Shown here in pieces: positions 7,680 to 14,537 of a stretch of 35,794 nt of DNA; the first letter of the stretch is position 1; each line of letters begins with the position of its first letter. The DNA comes from an uncultured Slackia sp. Lineage in GTDB: Bacteria; Actinomycetota; Coriobacteriia; Coriobacteriales; Eggerthellaceae. The notes under the pieces were generated by a model that saw only the letters and a list, made by a program, of their open reading frames with translations, searched no databases and was not told where the DNA came from. Made by a program: the position numbers and the translations under genes. The stretch covers positions 1 through 35,794 of the forward strand of contig NZ_CAUHPG010000023.1 of assembly GCF_959608125.1 (NCBI RefSeq), given 5' to 3'.

Positions 7680-8106
7680 CCGACCGCCGCGCGATTTGTC
7701 CGATAGGGCGATTTCCATCGAGCATATGACGATCCGCCCCGACCGCGTGATCGCCGAGATTCGCGTGGGCAGCGAGCGTTGCGCGTATACCACGCCGTCG
7801 CTCGTCGTCGAGGCCTTGGGGCGTTTTCCCCACCTGCTGCGCCATTCGTGCGTCAACGACAAAGGGCCTACGTTTTCGGCGGTCGCAGACGACACGTCGC
7901 TTCCGCATCTGCTCGAGCACATGGTGATAGAGGAACAGGTGCGTCTAGACGGTCGCGAAAGCGCATCGTATGTGGGCAAGACCTTGTGGACCGATCGCCG
8001 TCGCCTGCGTGCGCGCGTCGAGGTGAGCTATTCGGACGATTTGGTGGCATTGCAGGCATTCAAGGCTGCTCAGGAGTGGCTGAACGAGGCTTTGCGCGAC
8101 GCATGA
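7666..8106 (+). CDS. Stand-alone protein resembling the N-terminal domain of cyanophycin synthetase
   Basis: A 146-residue protein that overlaps the preceding gene by 14 nt. Residues 80-91 read P-H-L-L-E-H-M-V-I-E-E-Q, matching the H-x-x-E-H-x-x-x-E-x-Q pattern of the cyanophycin synthetase (CphA) N domain. The following segment (V-G-K-T-L-W-T-D, then R-A-R-V-E-V-S-Y-S-D-D, then helical A-A-Q-E-W-L-N) follows the same order as that domain. From memory, the N domain of some CphA enzymes carries a metallopeptidase-like HxxEH site; that function is not shown here. No ATP-grasp or Mur-ligase domain is attached. The start could also be 7636 or 7726; 7666 has a GGAAGG-like site upstream. Confidence 0.6.
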   Translation: MEQHSRPPRDLSDRAISIEHMTIRPDRVIAEIRVGSERCAYTTPSLVVEALGRFPHLLRHSCVNDKGPTFSAVADDTSLPHLLEHMVIEEQVRLDGRESASYVGKTLWTDRRRLRARVEVSYSDDLVALQAFKAAQEWLNEALRDA

Positions 8107-8201
8107 CGATGGAGTGCGGCGCGGTCGTGCGCGAGTTCGACGGTATGCTGCCGATGCGGAAACGTAACGTCAACGAAAGCTCCGCAGACGACGGAATCTT
8201 T

Positions 8202-8207
8202 TATAAT
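8202..8207 (+). promoter_or_regulatory. -10 box (TATAAT) before the YtxH-like gene
   Basis: A perfect TATAAT lies 68 bp upstream of the chosen start at 8275. The hexamer 17 bp before it (GCTCCG) is not a recognisable -35 box, so an activator or alternative sigma factor may be involved, or the match is fortuitous. An in-frame ATG at 8206 overlaps the box and is therefore not used as the start. Confidence 0.5.
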
Positions 8208-8274
8208 GGCCGACAAAGAAAGGCTGCGCTCGATGCCTGAATCAGGCGTCTTCGGCGCGAGATGGGAGGCTGCA

Positions 8275-8949
8275 ATGGCTAATAAATTCGGTGCATTCAT
8301 CGTGGGCGGTTTGGTCGGTGCGGGCGTCGCGCTGCTGTGCGCTCCGCGCAAGGGCGTCGAGACCAGGGCTCTCGTCGCCGACAAGGCGTCGGCCGCATTC
8401 GGTCAGGCGCAGACGCTCGGAGGCCAGGCGGCCGAGCGCAGCCAGGAATTCTACAGCGAAGCCGTTGCTTCCGGTCATCGTGCCTACGACCAGGCCGTCG
8501 CTGCCGGCCAAACGGTCTACACCGACGTCACGGCAATGGGGAAGCAGGCGTATGACGGCGCAGCCCAGCGCGTGCAGGAAACCGCCCAGCGCGTTCAGGG
8601 CACTGCCGAAACCGTGAAGCCGGCATTCTCCGAGAAGAACGACGAGCTGCGCGCGAAGATCGACGCGGCCAGGGAACGCATCGCCGCGCAGGTCGCCAAG
8701 AACGCCGAGGCTGCGCATGCGGTCGTGGCCGAAAAGGTTCCGGTGGCGGCTCAGAAGGTCAATGAAGTCGTCGATGCCGCTCAGCAGAAGGTGACGGCCG
8801 CGGCCGCCGCCATCGCGGGTTCCGACGCCAAGGCTCCCGTTGTCGAACGGGTCGCCGACGTCGCGGCCGAGCCCGTCGTCGAGAAGCCGGCCGTCGAGGC
8901 CGTCGAGGAGAAGGCCGCTCCCGTTCAGGCGGAAAGCAAGGCCGAATAA
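8275..8949 (+). CDS. YtxH-like membrane-anchored helical protein
   Basis: A 224-residue protein. Residues 1-32 match the YtxH family: a short membrane segment (F-I-V-G-G-L-V-G-A-G-V-A-L-L) followed by A-P-R-K-G-V-E-T-R. The rest is an Ala/Gln/Val/Lys-rich amphipathic helix with repeated A-Q-R-V-Q and A-A-Q-K-V units, ending in an Ala/Glu/Val-Pro tail. Proteins of this type are often linked to general or envelope stress in Gram-positive bacteria, with unknown mechanism. The ATG at 8275 follows GGGAGG. The next gene also has a helix-rich C-terminal half with Ala/Glu/Lys repeats, and the two may share a promoter at 8202. Confidence 0.75.
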   Translation: MANKFGAFIVGGLVGAGVALLCAPRKGVETRALVADKASAAFGQAQTLGGQAAERSQEFYSEAVASGHRAYDQAVAAGQTVYTDVTAMGKQAYDGAAQRVQETAQRVQGTAETVKPAFSEKNDELRAKIDAARERIAAQVAKNAEAAHAVVAEKVPVAAQKVNEVVDAAQQKVTAAAAAIAGSDAKAPVVERVADVAAEPVVEKPAVEAVEEKAAPVQAESKAE

Positions 8950-8977
8950 AAGCGCATCGGCGCGCACGGATAAAATC

Positions 8978-9004
8978 GAGGGCCGGCTCAGCCGGCCCTC
9001 CTTG
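8978..9004. terminator. Hairpin between the YtxH-like and PRC-barrel-like genes
   Basis: A perfect 10-bp stem (8978-8987 with 8991-9000) with a 3-nt loop, but the plus-strand tail is CTTGTG, not a T run. It may be a partial terminator or an mRNA-stabilising hairpin that separates the expression levels of the two genes. Confidence 0.45.
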
Positions 9005-9019
9005 TGACGAGGGGTTTTC

Positions 9020-10153
9020 ATGGCGCGAAAGAAAATGGTCACCAGCAACGACATGCACAAGATGCGCGTGTTCGGCGGCAAGCGGCGCACGAAGCGTATC
9101 GGCAGGGTGAAGTCGTGCGTTTTTCACCCGGCGGAGAAGCGTTGCGTCGGGTTCATGGTGAAGCGCCCCGACCTGCTGTGGATGTTCCATCGCAAGGATC
9201 TGTTCGTCGCGTTGGACGGTTTCGACCTGTCCGACGGCCGCATCGTAGTGAAAGAGGACGGCGACATGACCGGTCCTGCGGCCTGCCGACGCATGGGCAT
9301 CGACTGGGATTCCTGCGTTATCTGGGAAGGCATGCCTCTGATGACGGCCGACGGAACGGCGGTCGGCTATGTCGGAAACATCTCCTTCTCGCTCAAGACG
9401 GGCGAAATCGAAAGCGTCGAGGCATCTAACGGCGTCACAGCCAAATACTTGCTCGGCACGCTCGAGGTTCCCGCCGATCTGATCAAGGGCTTCAAGCGCG
9501 GCATGGGCGCGACGCTCGCGGTGAAGGAAGACACGCGCGAAGCGGGACAGGCCGTCGAATTCAAGGGCGCCATCTTGGTTTCCGACGAGGTATGGGAGCT
9601 TTCTCCCGAAGGCGGTTGGGCCGAGTCGGCGGGCGAGTTCACGGCCCGTGCCAAAGAGCGCGTTCATGAAGCGGCCGAGAAGGCCAAGCCGAAGGTGCAA
9701 GAAGTCACGCATGTCGCAGGCGAGGCCATCAACGAAGGCGCCTATGCCGTCGGCAAGCAGGTTGCCGCCAGCAAGGGTATGTTCTCGTCGTTTAAGGAAG
9801 AGTACGACAAGGCGAGACACGGCGATTCCGTAGCAGCGCTCGAGCAGGGAGACGATGCCGTCGAGGCGATCGACCGCGATGAAGCCGTCGAGAGCGCGGC
9901 TTCTGCGGCCGATGACGGCAAATCGGGCGTATCGGGCATGTTCGCGTCGTTCAAAGAAGAGTACGACAGGGCGCGCCATGCCGACGAGGGCGATTTTATG
10001 CGGGAATCTTCCGTCGACGAAGCCGATGACGGCGAGCGCGAAGCGGCGGCTACCGTCAAGAAGAAGGCCGAGCCTGCGAAGAAGTCGTCGGTTTCCGGCA
10101 TGTTCGCGGCTTTCAAAGAGGAGTACGACAAGGCGCGCTATGACGATGAGTAG
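9020..10153 (+). CDS. PRC-barrel-like protein with three C-terminal FKEEYDKAR motifs
   Basis: A 377-residue protein. Residues about 12-185 contain two PRC-barrel-like halves: a basic start (MRVFGGKRRTKRIGRV), the V-G-F-M-V-K-R-P-D motif, then A-V-G-Y-V-G-N-I-S-F-S. PRC barrels are small beta domains found in ribosome-maturation (RimM) and photosynthetic reaction-centre proteins. Residues about 215-250 form an Ala/Glu/Lys helix. Three copies of G-M-F-x-x-F-K-E-E-Y-D-[KR]-A-R follow at residues 253, 306 and 360, spaced by 53 and 54 residues of acidic linker, and the last copy ends the protein. There is no signal peptide or membrane segment. The ATG at 9020 follows GAGGGG. The repeat suggests a multivalent binding tail; no partner can be named. 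Confidence 0.7.
   Translation: MARKKMVTSNDMHKMRVFGGKRRTKRIGRVKSCVFHPAEKRCVGFMVKRPDLLWMFHRKDLFVALDGFDLSDGRIVVKEDGDMTGPAACRRMGIDWDSCVIWEGMPLMTADGTAVGYVGNISFSLKTGEIESVEASNGVTAKYLLGTLEVPADLIKGFKRGMGATLAVKEDTREAGQAVEFKGAILVSDEVWELSPEGGWAESAGEFTARAKERVHEAAEKAKPKVQEVTHVAGEAINEGAYAVGKQVAASKGMFSSFKEEYDKARHGDSVAALEQGDDAVEAIDRDEAVESAASAADDGKSGVSGMFASFKEEYDRARHADEGDFMRESSVDEADDGEREAAATVKKKAEPAKKSSVSGMFAAFKEEYDKARYDDE
9776..10150 (+). repeat. Three in-frame copies of a 17-residue motif
   Basis: The copies start at 9776 (GMFSSFKEEYDKARHGD), 9935 (GMFASFKEEYDRARHAD) and 10097 (GMFAAFKEEYDKARYDD). The nucleotide copies differ at synonymous sites, so protein-level selection is more likely than recent duplication. 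The spacers between copies are acidic and not similar to each other in length or sequence beyond composition. Confidence 0.9.
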
Positions 10154-10191
10154 GCGTGTTCTGCAATTCGAATCGATCGGTGGGTTTCGTG

Positions 10192-11058
10192 GTGAATGAC
10201 ACTGGCGCAACGGGAAAAATTCGTTCTGGAATAGAACGGCTCGAAGAATACCGTGACGAGTTTTCGGAGCGTCGCGAGGAACGCAGGGATGAATTCGAGG
10301 AGCGTTTCGAGGTCCCCGTTTCGACGAAGCCTGCGTTTTCGCGCCTCACTAAGGCCGACCTATTCAAGCTGGCGGGCCTGGCGGCGTTTTTCGTTTTGAT
10401 GGCGATTGCCTGCGTGGCTATCGCCCCTATGATTGCCGAGCTGACCGAGCCGGGCGGTTTGGAACGCGTGGTCGAAGACGTGCAGAATGCCGGCGTGGGC
10501 GGCGTTTTCATGCTGCTGGGCTTCCAGTTCCTCCAGATCGTGGTTGCCTTCATCCCAGGCGAAGTGGTCCAGCTGGCAGCGGGCATGATGTACGGCCCGT
10601 GGGGCGGCGCGTTGATCGTGCTCGTGGGCTGCATCGTGTCGAGCGCGTTCATTTTCGTGGTGGTGCACAAGCTGGGCGCTCCGTTCGTGCATGCGATGAT
10701 TCCTGAAAAATGGATGGCCAAGCTGGAGAAATTCGAACAGAGCGAAAAGCTCGACGTCATGGTGTTCGTGCTGTTCCTGATTCCCGGCCTGCCCAAGGAC
10801 GTGTTCACCTACCTGGTGCCGCTTACGCACATGCGCATGCGGGATTTCTTGTTCCTGGCCAACGTGGGCCGCATCCCCGGCATCCTTATTTCGACGTTCG
10901 GCGCGGCGGGCCTGATCCAGGGCGACTACACCCAGAGCATCATCCTGTTCGCGATCGCGGCCGCGATCGCCATCGTGGCTCTGGTGATGCACGAGAAGAT
11001 CTTGCACGGCCTTGCGGGCATGAAGCGTGCGACGAAGAAGGAGGGTTCCGCCGAATAG
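10192..11058 (+). CDS. TVP38/TMEM64 (VTT/DedA-type) membrane protein
   Basis: A 288-residue integral membrane protein. A charged N-terminal helix of about 50 residues (repeated Glu/Arg, as in S-E-R-R-E-E-R-R-D-E) precedes about six membrane segments. The VTT-domain signature is visible as I-P-G-E-V-V-Q-L-A-A-G-M-M-Y-G-P-W-G-G, and the second re-entrant motif as L-I-P-G-L-P-K-D-V-F-T-Y-L. The superfamily includes lipid scramblases and flippases of bacteria and eukaryotes. The start is uncertain. GTG codons occur at 10156, 10189 and 10192; 10192 is used because GGTGGG lies 7 nt upstream. It follows the PRC-barrel-like gene by 38 bp and is probably co-transcribed. Confidence 0.85.
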   Translation: MNDTGATGKIRSGIERLEEYRDEFSERREERRDEFEERFEVPVSTKPAFSRLTKADLFKLAGLAAFFVLMAIACVAIAPMIAELTEPGGLERVVEDVQNAGVGGVFMLLGFQFLQIVVAFIPGEVVQLAAGMMYGPWGGALIVLVGCIVSSAFIFVVVHKLGAPFVHAMIPEKWMAKLEKFEQSEKLDVMVFVLFLIPGLPKDVFTYLVPLTHMRMRDFLFLANVGRIPGILISTFGAAGLIQGDYTQSIILFAIAAAIAIVALVMHEKILHGLAGMKRATKKEGSAE

Positions 11059-11121
11059 GAGGCGAAGCGGTCGTTTCGCCGGGTTCGCAAAGGCCGCAGC
11101 GTGCGGTTTCATATGCTTTCG

Positions 11122-11153
11122 AAGGCACGTCGGGGTTTACGGCGTGCCTTTCT
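11122..11153 (+). terminator. Probable terminator after the VTT-domain gene
   Basis: An 8-bp stem (11122-11129 with 11143-11150), extendable by a G-T pair, has a 12-nt loop and a TTTCTC tail. It lies 64 bp after the stop codon. Confidence 0.5.
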
Positions 11154-11245
11154 CGTGGGTTTCGCCTTCCGCGCTTCGCAACACCGTTCGTCCCGCGAGC
11201 GATGCGCGATAATGCGATTCGACCGAAGAAGAGGAGGAGGCGCGC

Positions 11246-12103
11246 ATGCGTTTCGTTTCGTGGAATGTGAACGGCCTGCGTGCCGTGGTGAAGAAGGGTT
11301 TCGAGGAGTCGATCGCAGGCCTCGATGCCGATATCGTGGCGCTGCAGGAGACGAAGCTGCAGGAAGGCCAGATAGACCTCGACCTTCCCGGATATCATCA
11401 GTTCTGGAGCTACGCCGAGCGCAAGGGTTATTCTGGCACCGCGGTGTTTTGCCGCGAACAGCCGCTTCGTGCGCTGCATGGCCTGGGCGTGCCCAAGCTC
11501 GATGACGAGGGCCGTATCGTCGCGCTCGAGTTTCCGACGTTCTGGTTCGTCGACGTGTACACGCCGAACGCCCAGAACGAGCTGGCCCGTATCGACCACC
11601 GTATGGCATGGGACGACGCTTTCCGAAATTTCTGCAAGGGCCTCGAGGCGGGAACGGTTCCTGCCGGCGTGCCTATGCAGGAGCCGGCCATGGGCGAAGG
11701 CCATGTGTGCACCGCGGAGCTGTCGCGCACGTCAGGCCAAGAAAAGGCCGATCCCAAACCTGTTGTGATGTGCGGTGATTTCAACGTCGCCCACAACGAA
11801 ATCGACCTGAAGAACCCCGGTCCCAATCGCGGGAATGCGGGCTTTTCCGACGAAGAGCGCGAGAAGTTCACGAACCTGCTGGAAGCAGGTTTCGTGGATA
11901 CCTTCCGCATGCTCAACCCCGACCTCGCCGGTGCTTATTCCTGGTGGAGCTATCGCTTCAACGCGCGCAAGAACAATGCAGGGTGGCGTATCGACTATTT
12001 CCTGGTGAGCGAAGGCCTTCGCGACGCGGTGAGCGGCGCCTCCATCCACGCGGATGTCATGGGAAGCGACCATTGTCCCGTGTCGGTCGAGCTTGACGTA
12101 TAA
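11246..12103 (+). CDS. xth: Exodeoxyribonuclease III (AP endonuclease), with insertion
   Basis: A 285-residue member of the ExoIII/APE1 family, which cleaves abasic sites and removes 3' blocks in base-excision repair. Family motifs are intact: S-W-N-V-N-G-L-R at 5-12, catalytic Glu35 in L-Q-E-T-K, V-Y-T-P-N at 104-108, G-D-F-N at 177-180 with Asp178 and Asn180, and S-D-H-C-P with Asp275-His276. Residues about 134-170, between the F-R-N-F-C helix and K-P-V-V-M-C-G-D-F-N, carry a Gly/Pro/Met-rich insertion of about 35 residues absent from typical 250-residue enzymes. The ATG at 11246 follows GGAGGAGG. A GATAAT at 11208 is a weak -10 candidate. Confidence 0.95.
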   Translation: MRFVSWNVNGLRAVVKKGFEESIAGLDADIVALQETKLQEGQIDLDLPGYHQFWSYAERKGYSGTAVFCREQPLRALHGLGVPKLDDEGRIVALEFPTFWFVDVYTPNAQNELARIDHRMAWDDAFRNFCKGLEAGTVPAGVPMQEPAMGEGHVCTAELSRTSGQEKADPKPVVMCGDFNVAHNEIDLKNPGPNRGNAGFSDEEREKFTNLLEAGFVDTFRMLNPDLAGAYSWWSYRFNARKNNAGWRIDYFLVSEGLRDAVSGASIHADVMGSDHCPVSVELDV

Positions 12104-12104
12104 T
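12099..12104 (+). promoter_or_regulatory. TATAAT box overlapping the xth stop codon
   Basis: A perfect TATAAT overlaps the xth TAA stop, 39 bp before the start of the 47-aa peptide. No good -35 lies at the standard distance (TTGTCC at 12073 is 20 bp away). If used, it would drive the small peptide, trkH and following genes separately from xth. Confidence 0.4.
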
Positions 12105-12142
12105 CTGCGGATTGACTGCAATACGTTTTAGAAAGGCCCGTC

Positions 12143-12286
12143 GTGCAGACGAACATCGTCAAGAGAGAATGGTGTCAAGCGCTTAAGGCGCCGCTCACTG
12201 CGGTGTGCATCGTCATAGCCGCCATCGTGCTGTTCGTCATATGGCTGGGTATCGTCGTCATCGTCGTGAAGGCCTTGATAGGGTAG
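12143..12286 (+). CDS. 47-residue membrane peptide encoded just before trkH
   Basis: Starting at GTG 12143 with GAAAGG upstream, the frame encodes 47 residues: a basic, Trp-containing N-terminus (Q-T-N-I-V-K-R-E-W-C-Q-A-L-K) followed by one continuous hydrophobic segment of about 28 residues rich in Ile and Val. It stops at TAG 12286, only 6 nt before the trkH ATG. Length, ribosome-binding site, topology and tight coupling to trkH all favour a real small gene. By analogy with KdpF, a small subunit of the Kdp potassium pump, it could be an accessory or stabilising peptide of the TrkH channel. That role is inference; no sequence family is recognised. Confidence 0.6.
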   Translation: MQTNIVKREWCQALKAPLTAVCIVIAAIVLFVIWLGIVVIVVKALIG

Positions 12287-12292
12287 CGGGAC

Positions 12293-13816
12293 ATGTGGCA
12301 GAAATTCACCCTGTATGATTTTCGCGTCATCGCCCACTACCTCGGCGTTCTCGTGCTGTTTCTGGCGGTCGCCCAGTGCGTCCCCTTCGTCGTCGCGTGC
12401 CTTGTCGGCGAATGGTCGGCGGCGTCGCGTTACCTGCTGGGGGTCGGCATCGCGCTTATCGTGGGGTCGCTTTTGCGCATGTGCCTGGTGCAGCCGGGCA
12501 AGTTGTCGCCGAAGCATGCCTTGGCGGTGACCGGATTCGCGTGGCTCGTGCTCACGCTGCTCGGATCCGTTCCCATGGCGCTTTCCGGCCATTTCGGATC
12601 GTATCTCGATGCGGTGTTCGAATGCATGAGCGCATGGACTACGACAGGGGCGTCGGTTGCGCAGGACATCAACCACATGGCGATTGCGGACAACATGTGG
12701 CGTTTCACCATGCAATGCATCGGAGGCCAAGGCGTCGTCGTTATCGCTCTTTCATTGGGCCTGTTCGGCCGCGCGGTCGATTCCTCGTTGTATTCGTCCG
12801 AAGGCCGAAGCGAGCACGTGATTCCCAACATCATGCAGACCGCCCGCTTCATCGTGCGTTTTTCGGCGGCTTTCATCATCATCGGCACTGTGGTGCTTTC
12901 GCTGCTGTGCTTTTTCATCGGCATGGAGCCCTTGCGCGCGTTTTTCAACGGTCTGTGGCTGTCGGTGGCGTCGTTCAACACGGGCGGCATGGCATCGATG
13001 AGCCCCGGCATCCTGTACTATCACAGCGGATTGATAGAGCTCGTGGTCATGGTCCTCATTCTGCTGGGTTCGATCAACTTCACGCTGCATAGCGAGGTAT
13101 GGAAGGGCCGCATCGACCACTTTTTCAAAGACATCGAGATCCGTACGCTGGCTATCTGGCTTTCGATCGTGGTGGCGGCGTTCGTGGCGGCCCTGTGCAC
13201 GGCGAATCTTTACGACGAGCTGCCCACGTTGTTGCGCCGCGGCGTGTTCACCGTGGTGGCGGCGTTTTCATCGACGGGATTCCAGACCATCAGCGTGAAC
13301 CAGATGACCACGGTGGTTTCGAGCGGCGCGCTGCTCATCATCGTGTTCTGCATGGCCATCGGCGGATCGGCGGGTTCTACCACGGGCGGCATCAAGGTGA
13401 TGCGCGTCGGTATTCTCGCTAAAGAATTGGTCGCGTACATCAAGGACCTCCTTGCGCCCGCGTCGGCTCGCCAGGTGGTCACTTATTACCATGTGGGACG
13501 CCGTCCGCTCAGTACCGATCTGGTTCGTGCGAACCTTGCGGTGTTCATGCTTTACGGCATCATGTTCCTGGTCACGACGATCGCCACGGTGGCATACGGC
13601 TACGACGCCGCCACGTCGCTGTTCGAGTCGGTCTCCATGGTGTCTAACATCGGTATGTCGAGCGGCATCATCCAACCCGGGATGCCCGACATGCTCAAAC
13701 TGCTTTATATCTTCGACATGTGGGCGGGGCGTCTCGAGTACGTCACGCTGATCGCCCTGCTGGTGTCGATCGTCGCATCGTTCAAGCCGCGAAGGAGGAA
13801 TCGCCGTGTCCGCTAG
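12293..13816 (+). CDS. trkH: TrkH/KtrB-type potassium uptake subunit
   Basis: A 507-residue polytopic protein, the pore-forming subunit of a Trk/Ktr potassium uptake system. The four selectivity-filter P-loops are recognisable in order: W-T-T-T-G-A-S, S-F-N-T-G-G-M, F-S-S-T-G-F-Q, and V-S-N-I-G-M-S. The gating-loop signature G-G-S-A-G-S-T-T-G-G-I-K is present after the third. About ten to twelve membrane segments are visible. No TrkA-type (RCK) regulatory subunit lies in the window, so it must be encoded elsewhere if required. It begins 6 nt after the small peptide and its last 11 nt overlap the next gene, so translation is probably coupled. The ATG at 12293 has only a weak ribosome-binding site of its own (TAGCGGG). 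Confidence 0.93.
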   Translation: MWQKFTLYDFRVIAHYLGVLVLFLAVAQCVPFVVACLVGEWSAASRYLLGVGIALIVGSLLRMCLVQPGKLSPKHALAVTGFAWLVLTLLGSVPMALSGHFGSYLDAVFECMSAWTTTGASVAQDINHMAIADNMWRFTMQCIGGQGVVVIALSLGLFGRAVDSSLYSSEGRSEHVIPNIMQTARFIVRFSAAFIIIGTVVLSLLCFFIGMEPLRAFFNGLWLSVASFNTGGMASMSPGILYYHSGLIELVVMVLILLGSINFTLHSEVWKGRIDHFFKDIEIRTLAIWLSIVVAAFVAALCTANLYDELPTLLRRGVFTVVAAFSSTGFQTISVNQMTTVVSSGALLIIVFCMAIGGSAGSTTGGIKVMRVGILAKELVAYIKDLLAPASARQVVTYYHVGRRPLSTDLVRANLAVFMLYGIMFLVTTIATVAYGYDAATSLFESVSMVSNIGMSSGIIQPGMPDMLKLLYIFDMWAGRLEYVTLIALLVSIVASFKPRRRNRRVR

Positions 13817-14537
13817 GATTCGTAGACGCGCTTGCGTTTGGGCGGCGGCCTTTGTGCTCGGTGTGACGCTTTGCGCGCCCGCGGCTTCGGCCGCGGAGGG
13901 CGACGGTTCGTCTCAGGGGTCGGTGGTCTCCGCTGGGGCCGAAGCTCCGGAAGGCAAGGCGCCGGATGCCGAACATGCGGGTCCGGCAGACCCCGAAGGG
14001 CAGCTGGATGCGGTCGAGCCCGAGGAGGCGCCGACGCCGCTTGATGCCGCAGGAAACGAGGTCAATGACGGTCAAGTTTCGGATACGTCGTTTCTTTACG
14101 ATGCGGCCATCGCCGACCTCGCCGGTGCCGATTCGTATTACAACGGACAGACGGTCCAGGTGCGCGGCGAAGCGGTGGGAGAGGCCATTCGCATGGCGGA
14201 TGGGTCGTCCGACCTGGTGTGGGTGACGCTTGCCGACGTCGCGTCCAACTCGTCGGTGTCGGTGGTCATGCGTCGGGAGGACGCCGCCGGAATCGACACG
14301 TACGGCGCGTATGGCAAAACGGGCTCGTGGCTGCGCGTCCAGGGCGTATTCAATCTGGCATGCAGCGAGCACGAGGGCGAAAGCGACATCCATGCGACGT
14401 CGGTCGTCGTGGAGGATCAGGGATTCGAACATCCCGATGAGTTCGACATCCATGCGTTCTTTCCGGCCTTCGTGGCCCTGACGGCGGGCGCGTTTCTTAT
14501 GCTGATGTTTTGGTATGTACGTGAAAGGTCTCGTTAA
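13806..14537 (+). CDS. Exported OB-fold-like protein with C-terminal membrane anchor
   Basis: A 243-residue protein starting at GTG 13806 behind AAGGAGG, inside the end of trkH. Residues 1-30 form a signal peptide (R-R-R core, hydrophobic stretch, A-S-A cleavage site). An Ala/Glu/Pro linker of about 65 residues follows, then a beta-rich domain of about 100 residues containing V-Q-V-R-G-E-A-V-G-E, V-W-V-T-L-A-D and W-L-R-V-Q-G-V-F-N, the strand order of OB folds. A final membrane segment (F-V-A-L-T-A-G-A-F-L-M-L-M-F-W-Y-V) and a basic tail anchor it with the domain outside. No named family is assigned. Its position between trkH and rsgA is unexplained. Confidence 0.7.
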   Translation: MSARIRRRACVWAAAFVLGVTLCAPAASAAEGDGSSQGSVVSAGAEAPEGKAPDAEHAGPADPEGQLDAVEPEEAPTPLDAAGNEVNDGQVSDTSFLYDAAIADLAGADSYYNGQTVQVRGEAVGEAIRMADGSSDLVWVTLADVASNSSVSVVMRREDAAGIDTYGAYGKTGSWLRVQGVFNLACSEHEGESDIHATSVVVEDQGFEHPDEFDIHAFFPAFVALTAGAFLMLMFWYVRERSR

